A stretch of 64,000 bases of DNA from Apostichopus japonicus. Its lineage: Eukaryota > Echinodermata > Holothuroidea > Aspidochirotida > Stichopodidae. Shown in pieces: positions 46,301 to 51,500 of the stretch. The number at the start of each line of letters is the position of its first letter. Within the stretch, counting starts at the first letter, position 1. The translations under genes were made by a program, and so were the position numbers. The notes below the pieces were generated by a model. That model did not search any database. It had not been told where the DNA came from and saw nothing but the letters and a program-made list of their open reading frames with translations. The stretch covers positions 2,721,264 to 2,785,263 of the forward strand of contig NC_092583.1 of assembly GCF_037975245.1 (NCBI RefSeq), written 5' to 3'.

Positions 46301-47334
46301 TACTGCCATTTCGCCCAACCTTACCAATTCACCCAACCTTGTTGTTCATTTCGCCCAACCAGCGTGGTCATTTCGCCCAACCTTGCTGGTCATTTCGACC
46401 AACATTGATTATACTTCAATATTGGTCAATTTAATAAGGAAACGTTCGGGAATTGTTAACGTTACGGGATACGAACCTAATATTAAGGAAACTTGAAGTT
46501 GTGGTTACAGTCGGTAGGATGGATCAGTGTTTTAGGGGTTAGGTTTGATAGGTTTTTATGGAGACCGATTCCTCTTTGTATGTATAATAATATAACTTCC
46601 ATTGTATGCGTAACCGCCTAAAGTAGTGTAATAGTAATAGAACCCAAAATAAATCAAATTGAACTAGTGAAATAGAAAAGGTGATATTATTCCACACCGA
46701 TTCCCCTTTGTTTGTATAATAAAATAACTACCATTGTATGCGTAACCGCCTAAAGTAGTGTAATCCTCCCATTATACCCGAAATAACTCAGACTCCGATT
46801 GATATCGAACGGACATCACTTTATTTACCTACCAGTACCACTAAGTAATATAACCCAAAATAAATCAAATTGAACTAGTGAAATAGAAAAATGATATTAT
46901 TCTGACTGAATATGAGTAAACAAATGGTTGGGCTAAATGACCATGCTGGTTGGGCGAAATGACCATGCTGGTTGGGCGAAATGACCATGCTAGTTGGGCG
47001 AAATGGCAGTTCGGGTGAAATGGTTGTTGGGCGAAGTGACCAGAATTTAGGGTTAGGCCTACCCCACTTATTAATATTCATATTTCAGGTAACTTTGAAA
47101 CCGTTTCACTTCTAGATGGATGTAGCAATATTTGTAGTTAGATTGTAATTCAACTTTGCCATGGACAATTACACAGTATCTACTATTTGCACATGAAATC
47201 CCTTCAGGGTCACGACGTTACAGTGGAATTGTCGTGCACTGAGTCTAACGTTAAGCCTAATGTTAAGTAAGGCTAGGAATGATGAGAATTCTTACAACAT
47301 CCATGTCTTCGTCCAGTTTACTTTCTGTTAACAT
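28306..47334 (-). CDS. ARMC8: Armadillo repeat-containing protein 8 (whole gene)
   Basis: Eighteen coding exons on the minus strand join without a frame break into 659 residues (human ARMC8 is about 673). In transcript order: 47296-47334, 45140-45213, 44877-44948, 43971-44113, 43077-43174, 42444-42617, 41424-41499, 40881-40971, 39931-39982, 38892-39068, 37990-38082, 37165-37247, 36293-36374, 35590-35679, 32756-32998, 30856-31047, 29824-29990, 28306-28339. ARMC8 is the alpha-solenoid scaffold (yeast Gid5 counterpart) of the CTLH/GID E3 ubiquitin ligase, bridging substrate-receptor and catalytic modules in cytosol and nucleus. Diagnostic stretches include [43 protein letters not shown] and [15 protein letters not shown]. 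It is head-to-head with LETMD1. Confidence 0.95.
28780..29257 (+). repeat. Minisatellite of about 62 bp units, ARMC8 intron 17 (left part)
   Basis: Tandem units around ACCCCACCCATTACTGATCA then ATACTGGTGTGTGATGTTTA, about seven or eight copies. It resumes at 29680-29815 on the other side of an inserted transposon. Confidence 0.95.
29258..29679 (+). mobile_element. 422 bp inverted-repeat DNA transposon nested in the minisatellite
   Basis: Starts CAGAGATGCCAACC and ends with its exact inverse GGTTGGCATCTCTG, giving a perfect 14 bp terminal inverted repeat. It is flanked by the direct repeat GGTGTG (29252-29257 and 29680-29685). Excising the element and one GGTGTG restores the minisatellite unit CTGGTGTGTGATG. 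The CAGAGATGCC ends recall hAT-type elements, though hAT normally duplicates 8 bp. No transposase is encoded. Confidence 0.85.
29680..29815 (+). repeat. Minisatellite, ARMC8 intron 17 (right part)
   Basis: Two further units of the ~62 bp repeat, interrupted by C-rich runs, ending a few bases from the exon 17 donor. Confidence 0.9.
29824..29990 (-). CDS. ARMC8: ARMC8 exon 17 (residues 594-649)
   Basis: [20 protein letters not shown] then [15 protein letters not shown] and THQVLFEK. The acceptor is CTCCTACAG. The donor is GAAAA|GTAAGG in phase 2. Its own GTAAGG supplies TAA immediately after Lys649, so unspliced RNA would stop there. Confidence 0.93.
30630..30827. mobile_element. 198 bp hairpin-forming element beside ARMC8 exon 16
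   Basis: Ends are perfect 16 bp inverted repeats, CAGTTGGGACAATTCT and AGAATTGTCCCAACTG. Inverted similarity continues inward (CTTTCATGTCCTGTTTCAAAGCAC against its inverse with mismatches). It is probably a MITE. It lies 28 bases from the exon 16 donor. Confidence 0.75.
30856..31047 (-). CDS. ARMC8: ARMC8 exon 16 (residues 530-593)
   Basis: [36 protein letters not shown] and [16 protein letters not shown]. The acceptor is TTCTCACAG and the donor TATATG|GTAAGA, phase 0. A hairpin element begins 28 bases into the next intron. Confidence 0.97.
31365..32150. repeat. Long (ATT/GTT/ACT)n trinucleotide microsatellite, ARMC8 intron 15
   Basis: Nearly 800 bases of trinucleotide units. Because the period is three, all frames stay open and give poly-Asn or Ile/Val/Thr pseudo-proteins, including a 265-codon frame on the minus strand. 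This is not coding. Confidence 0.95.
32756..32998 (-). CDS. ARMC8: ARMC8 exon 15 (residues 449-529)
   Basis: The largest exon: [38 protein letters not shown] and [16 protein letters not shown], two armadillo repeats. The acceptor is TTAATTGCAG and the donor AATCA|GTAAGA, phase 0. Confidence 0.97.
33225..35140. repeat. 1.9 kb minisatellite of about 38 bp units, ARMC8 intron 14
   Basis: Roughly 45-50 degenerate tandem copies of TTACCACATTGTATAACACA followed by AACAAGGTGGCACAATG. Unit length varies and some units are partial. Confidence 0.95.
35590..35679 (-). CDS. ARMC8: ARMC8 exon 14 (residues 419-448)
   Basis: [20 protein letters not shown] then [10 protein letters not shown]. The acceptor is CTTACACAG and the donor AAATCG|GTAAGG, phase 0. 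Confidence 0.96.
36293..36374 (-). CDS. ARMC8: ARMC8 exon 13 (residues 391-418)
   Basis: [20 protein letters not shown] is essentially identical to vertebrate ARMC8 and is the strongest single identifier of the gene. The acceptor is GATTTTTAG and the donor ATGAAT|GTGAGT, phase 0. Confidence 0.97.
36825..37130. repeat. Dispersed repeat related to 52674-52933, ARMC8 intron 12
   Basis: Shares blocks with the LETMD1-intron element: TCTAAGTTAACTTTTGGTTC and ATCTCGAAAACGATATGAAG resemble TCCAAGTTCACTTTTGGTAG and ATCTCAAAACTGTAAATAGG in the same order and spacing. It begins with a TTAAAGGGGGTGTGAAG end reminiscent of MITE family 1. Confidence 0.45.
37165..37247 (-). CDS. ARMC8: ARMC8 exon 12 (residues 364-391)
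   Basis: [20 protein letters not shown] then KVRLAAVR matches the IIETENMMDRI ... VKVRLAAVR segment. The acceptor is TTTAACAG and the donor GTCAG|GTAAAT, phase 2. Confidence 0.94.
37838..37928 (+). repeat. Short tandem repeat AATCAAGTACAATG
   Basis: About seven full or partial copies of a 14-base unit, just outside ARMC8 exon 11. Confidence 0.9.
37990..38082 (-). CDS. ARMC8: ARMC8 exon 11 (residues 333-363)
   Basis: [20 protein letters not shown] plus KK matches [22 protein letters not shown]. The acceptor is ATTTTACAG and the donor AAAAA|GTAAGG, phase 0. Confidence 0.95.
38892..39068 (-). CDS. ARMC8: ARMC8 exon 10 (residues 274-332)
   Basis: [20 protein letters not shown] then [20 protein letters not shown] is very close to vertebrate ARMC8 ([15 protein letters not shown]). 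The acceptor is GGTATAG and the donor GGAAA|GTGAGT, phase 0. Confidence 0.95.
39345..39800 (+). repeat. Three diverged tandem copies of about 160-190 bp, ARMC8 intron 9
   Basis: Each copy has a GAAGATTTT...GCTGTTTG block, a CATCTCTATC-ATAAA-CATAAAGATGA block, a TTTCTCC block, then a C-run and GACATGACATTTGAAC. Confidence 0.85.
39931..39982 (-). CDS. ARMC8: ARMC8 exon 9 (residues 256-273)
   Basis: A 52-base exon encoding [18 protein letters not shown], short enough to be missed by ORF scans but required to join exons 8 and 10 in frame. The acceptor is TATGCAG and the donor CAAAG|GTTTGC (weak at +3 to +5). Confidence 0.88.
40150..40545 (+). repeat. Tandem duplication of about 220 bp, ARMC8 intron 8
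   Basis: Two copies share CAGATCAATATAGAAAATAA, TTGCTGGAAATTTCCTGCAT and ATAAAATTTTGCATAGCTTT-like blocks at an offset near 219 bases. Confidence 0.9.
40881..40971 (-). CDS. ARMC8: ARMC8 exon 8 (residues 226-256)
   Basis: [20 protein letters not shown] and EIQLTAAK(C) match the human region IEMQLTSAKC. The acceptor is TTTCTTCAG and the donor AAATG|GTGAGC, phase 2. Confidence 0.9.
41424..41499 (-). CDS. ARMC8: ARMC8 exon 7 (residues 201-226)
   Basis: [19 protein letters not shown] aligns with KVRMQALKCFSVLAFEN across the exon 6 junction. The acceptor is TTGACCAG and the donor ATCAG|GTATGT, phase 1. Confidence 0.93.
42444..42617 (-). CDS. ARMC8: ARMC8 exon 6 (residues 143-200)
   Basis: [20 protein letters not shown], then [12 protein letters not shown] and [10 protein letters not shown], match the third and fourth armadillo units. 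The acceptor is ATTTTAG and the donor AACAAG|GTAAGG, phase 0. Confidence 0.95.
43077..43174 (-). CDS. ARMC8: ARMC8 exon 5 (residues 110-142)
   Basis: [20 protein letters not shown] matches the conserved KFIEACLRCLRTI helix. The acceptor is ATCCCAG and the donor TTCAG|GTGAGG, phase 0. Confidence 0.95.
43971..44113 (-). CDS. ARMC8: ARMC8 exon 4 (residues 62-110)
   Basis: [20 protein letters not shown] then [17 protein letters not shown] is an armadillo helix set matching VVLGSLAMGTENN in vertebrates. The donor is CAAG|GTAAAA, phase 1. Confidence 0.93.
44381..44410 (+). repeat. SINE 3' tail fragment
   Basis: ATCCTGCTTGCAGGAGGATC followed by TAATATACATACAT repeats the tail of the tRNA-derived SINE at 24270-24540. 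Confidence 0.55.
44877..44948 (-). CDS. ARMC8: ARMC8 exon 3 (residues 38-62)
   Basis: [20 protein letters not shown] matches the NAVIGNNKQKANL region of vertebrate ARMC8. The acceptor is CCTGTAG and the donor CCAAA|GTAAGT, phase 2. Confidence 0.9.
45140..45213 (-). CDS. ARMC8: ARMC8 exon 2 (residues 14-38)
   Basis: [20 protein letters not shown] corresponds to the human segment with HYVDRL before the first armadillo helix. The acceptor is CTCTAATAG and the donor CTCAA|GTAAGT, phase 2. Confidence 0.88.
45214..47295 (-). other. ARMC8 intron 1
   Basis: A 2.1 kb intron occupied mainly by the foldback element at 46266-47051; the remainder shows no coding or RNA feature. Confidence 0.75.
46266..47051. 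mobile_element. Foldback-type element with 9 bp target duplication
   Basis: A 786-base element flanked by the exact direct repeat GTTAGGCCT (46257-46265 and 47052-47060). The two ends are long inverted arrays of a short unit, TTTCGCCCAACC on the left and GGTTGGGCGAAA on the right, with the outer core GGTCACTTCGCCCAACAACC shared. The centre holds two direct copies of a ~130 bp block (ATTGTATGCGTAACCGCCTA and AAATCAAATTGAACTAGTGA). Tandem repeats inside the terminal inverted repeats are the hallmark of foldback transposons. There is no transposase. Confidence 0.8.
47296..47334 (-). CDS. ARMC8: ARMC8 exon 1 (residues 1-13)
   Basis: A short acidic N-terminus, [13 protein letters not shown], ends at donor GTT|GTAAGA in phase 0. 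The start is chosen because it is the first ATG in frame with exon 2 and is close to the divergent LETMD1 promoter. Confidence 0.75.
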
Positions 47335-47630
47335 TCTGTAGAAATATTGATGAAGTTCTGGGCCTCTTCTCCCTTAAAAATATTCAAATCTATGCCTTTA
47401 CTTCAGTCACTTTGCAAAGACTAAATTTGGGATGTGGAAACTCCCATCACACGAGTGGCATGGCATGTTGATAAACTGTAACTGTCTGCTAACACTGCCT
47501 GTCATTAGACTTTTACTCACATCTTTTCAATTCATTTTGTAGATGGGCGGTAAATTTGTTTGAATCATCGAATTTAATATGATCTGGAACTCTCATTCCA
47601 CGGTAACGAAACGTACCAACAGCGGCTGAC

Positions 47631-47642
47631 CATGTGACGTGC
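47631..47642 (-). promoter_or_regulatory. GCACGTCACATG motif, ARMC8 side
   Basis: Same 12-mer read toward ARMC8, followed by GTCAG on the minus strand. Confidence 0.5.
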
Positions 47643-48242
47643 TCCCAGGAGCTATTAACATATTATTTAACCCTTTGTCAGTTCGAAGAGAAAAGTGTTC
47701 CGTAGACAACAGAACGCCACTCCAACGGGCATTTACAGTAAAATTGAGAATAATTTGCTTAGGTTTAGATGATAATGGTGTTGAAATTAACTTTCCGACT
47801 CATAAAAAGCTATATCTGCATAGACTCTGGCTACGATTCGAACATCTTCTGTCAGAGTCTTGTAGATTGCTTACTACTACCGCGGACACTCCCAGCCTAT
47901 CATGTCGGGCTTGTTTACGTGCAAAAAAACGGCAGGGTGCCTTGTGTTGCTAAGGCACAACGAATCCTGTCGTCTGCTTCTCGCGTATGGCAAGCCGCGT
48001 CATTTGTGTACAGTCCTGATAAGCTGCTTTCGTTCTAGCTGCAGTTCGATTGTTTTAGAAAAAATACCCAAAAAGGAAATTTTGAAATTGAAAATTGCGG
48101 TAAACAGTGTAAAAGGGTACCACTTAGCTTTATTCCATGGTTTGCGTAGCTTCCACAGGAATATGGTGGCTATGTGATCAAAATATTAGTTGTTGCAGAA
48201 TACGCATTCAAGGAGCACTACAAGAGTTGAGTGCTACAAAGC

Positions 48243-48254
48243 GCACGTCACATG
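48243..48254 (+). promoter_or_regulatory. GCACGTCACATG motif, LETMD1 side
   Basis: Exact inverted partner of 47631-47642; followed by ACC to give GTCACATGACC, an E-box with USF/MiT-like flanks. Confidence 0.5.
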
Positions 48255-48345
48255 ACCCTCTGTGGGTGGTAGGTTTCTTGAGCATGTCGTAGTCGGTCCA
48301 GATTTATATATACGCCGATGATTTGAACCGTAGTCGCGTCGCTTT

Positions 48346-48357
48346 CAAGATGGCGGC
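48346..48357 (+). promoter_or_regulatory. LETMD1: TISU translation initiator at LETMD1 start
   Basis: CAAGATGGCGGC fits the TISU consensus SAASATGGCGGC at all 12 positions and contains the start codon. In animals TISU acts both as a YY1-type promoter element and as an initiator for mRNAs with very short 5' UTRs, and is enriched in genes for mitochondrial proteins. Confidence 0.75.
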
Positions 48358-48516
48358 CTCCATTAGCCCACTCAGAGCTTCTCTCTTTATCATAAAAGCC
48401 AACGTTTTAAAATCACCTTACAAGACAACAAATCGTTTTATATTACCTTTGTTGTGCTGTAGGAATGCTTGCAATAGTAAGAACATTTGTTCATCGCCTG
48501 ATTACCAACAATCCAG
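48350..48516 (+). CDS. LETMD1: LETMD1 exon 1 (residues 1-56)
   Basis: Starts MAASISPLRASLFIIKANVL inside the TISU element. The exon is presequence-like (Arg, Lys, Ser, no Asp/Glu until about residue 51). An upstream in-frame TTG at 48323 is not needed. The donor is TCCAG|GTAAAA, phase 2. Confidence 0.85.
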
Positions 48517-51500
48517 GTAAAACATCGAATGGTAGCAAAAAGGCATAATTTACTAACGTAAATAACAGTTACACTATCGTTAGGCCTATTACTACTAGTG
48601 TAACAGAACATAATATGGTTAGTGCAATTGCAGGCCCATACTGTAGCCTACTGTAAAAATGGAACAACACTGATATTGATAAACACTGTACGGTAGTTGA
48701 CGCTGTAAATATGAAATTGTGATGACATTTTTGAAAACAAGTTTAGGACTAGTTGACAGGAGCTTTTCACCAGCCCTTCGATTCAATAAAGTCAAGGATT
48801 GCTCTCTTGTTTATTTACCCTATCATCGTTTCAATTTGCGTTGCTTTTGTGCAGTTTATTTACCTGATCATCAGTTCAATAATAATGGCGCTCTTACATA
48901 TTTCCCAGATCGTCGGATGAATAAGCACTTCATTGGTGCTTATTTACCCAATCATGCCAAACATTTATAATTCATTCTTATTTTTGCTGTATTAATTTTC
49001 TCAAACACAACATTATTTCAAACAAATATTTCAACAGCTACAGGAAGCTACAAAACTGGAAATATCCAGGCTATAAGTATAACTTAGCCCAGCTCACACA
49101 ATGTTACTCATCCTCGCCATCATCTGCGACTTCCAAATGGGCTATTGTTCGGCTGGTACAAAAGGGTGGAGAACTCTCAGAGAAAATTCTTTACAGAATA
49201 TCACCAAAGCTACATGGCTTATATAGACAGTTTATTGATGGTAAGTATAGGTGTCACAACATAAACGAAAGCAATATCCCAGCATCATCATTTCAGTAAA
49301 GTAATTCCAGGAATTGTTCTAGTACATTTTTGTGACCAAATAGCCTACATAGAGTAAACTGTCAATTTGGAACTAACAGGTCACACACATACAACATAAA
49401 CAATTCTGCAAACTTATATTGTGAATTTGTTTTACTGGTCTATGATAAATGATTCTGCTAATTAAGTATTGTTTGAGATTAGTCATTAATATATCATCAG
49501 GATAGGACATGCCCAATATATGAAAAAATATATCATTGTATTGTAGTATTGACCACCACAGTAAAGTAATATTCTGTAACAGCAAATCATGTTTAGGATT
49601 TTTATTCCTAATGTCACATTTACAAGCGAGTTTATTTTGGTTTCTGCAGGTGGTAAAGCCTTCATCACAGATGTAAGGTTTGTGTACAGGCTAAGAGGTA
49701 GAATGAGGGAAGAGAATCTAACATTACAGGATTTACCCTGGAGAGATATTTACATAAAGGACAAGGTACGTAGATGTCTCATTATATCACTCTGTGTCCT
49801 ATACCCTCCCCACTCTCTCCCGATTCTTTCTCTGGAGTGGAAAAGTCAAGCGGTCAATTATGAATGAACATCAGGTACTTAAATTAATTAAATTCATAAT
49901 TGAAAGTAAGTGGATGCATGTAATATCAGCGAATAATTTATCCAGTATCGCATCACAAAATGGCAAAGCTACGCAAAATAGGCAGATTGCAATGTACAAT
50001 TGCAAAGATGTACATTGTAACAGTTTTGTACACAGGGCCCATAGTATTTTATAAGAGACATACAGTAGTTAGTTAAAGAGCTTTCCAAACTGCTACACAA
50101 AATTCTAACTCTTAATTATTCCCTAAATGTGTTACAGTGTTTCCTGCAAATGAACATGATGTATACATTGTTTGTTAAACTGGCTGTCTTATCCAAATAT
50201 GCTAAATAGTGAACAAATGGTTTAGCTATAAATAATATTTTTTTAACTCTCAGTTGTTTTACTGGTCCAGAGAATCACATTGCTTCTTTTTGAAACAAAT
50301 ATCTATTCCAGGCCTACAATATATTCATACTAGAGGCACTTAATAGGCCTAGTCTGCTATTGTATCCATAAGAAATGGTATTGTTATTCAATAGGAGACA
50401 AGAAATAGCTGTAATTATATGTTTTGTTTTGTATAGAACAATGGATTAATTACCCAGTGAGGGAATGCAGCAGGAAATAGAATGTGGTAGAAATATTTAC
50501 AATGGTAAAATACAATCCAAACATTTTCAAATATAAATCAATAAAAATGATTGTGTGTGATATGGCATCATTCCCTGACCACATCCAGCAGATTAGAGAA
50601 ATTATTACATTGTTTGTCTTATCCAAAAATTAACAATAAACAGTAATTGTAAAATTGTTTTATTATTATGATTTGTTTGATCTTGTATTAACAGGTTACA
50701 AGAGACATGGGAAAGGTTATTCCGACTATGATTGTCACATGGTTGCCATTTGCCTTCTATGTGATGTTACCTCTCATGTGAGTTCAACATTTCATGCAAT
50801 CAATAATCAGGCTCTAATGAATGTTCATTTGAAGATGGTGATTTTGTTTTATTCATTCTGACCAAGCAATATTTTATTCACACAAACTTGAAGAACCATC
50901 AATCTAACAAAGGGCAGACTCAGATCGAGGAGTTTCAAAAAGGAAGGGGTGTGGCTCTGGGGTCAATGAAGATGTCTCCCATGCAGGGAGATCTGGTGGT
51001 CCTCACCCAAAAAAAGTTAAAAGAAACATTAGAAATGAAAAGGTTCATTCTGAGGCATAGTTAGGCTTTAAAGTAGATCGATAATTAAGTCTACATGCAA
51101 GGTTGTGCTAATTACTAGTTTTAATTGTTTTTCTGTGGGGTTGGAACATCCTTCCTGGATCCATGCTAGAAGAGTAAAAGATCTCTGTGCCTATGCTACA
51201 ACCCATTCACTTTGTTGTTGATTTGCAAGTTATGAACTGTTTAAGCCAATGAAGACAAGTTTCATGCCCCACAAACTGAAAGTATAAATTCTATATGTTT
51301 TCATCAACAAACCGCTTTAAAGATCCCTCTTGAGATTTTAATGGCAGAAATAACAGATTACAACTTGTGGTATGTTATCTAACCTCTAGCCATTCTATGG
51401 TGTACCTGGACACTGTGGTAAACCCACTCAACGTGCAGCATCAAATACATCAAGAAAATAAAACTGTTACTTCTCTACCAGCTGTTAGTCCTAGGAGTTG

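Larger units (their letters stand above)
47335..48349. promoter_or_regulatory. Bidirectional promoter region ARMC8 / LETMD1
   Basis: The start codons of the two divergent genes are about 1 kb apart. The 12-mer GCACGTCACATG occurs exactly twice, facing each gene: on the minus strand at 47631-47642 (297 bases from the ARMC8 ATG) and on the plus strand at 48243-48254 (96 bases from the LETMD1 ATG). The motif joins a CRE/ATF-like ACGTCA half to an E-box-like CACATG, as in USF/TFE sites. No TATA box is placed convincingly. Open frames here (47639-48177) look like chance. Confidence 0.55.
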
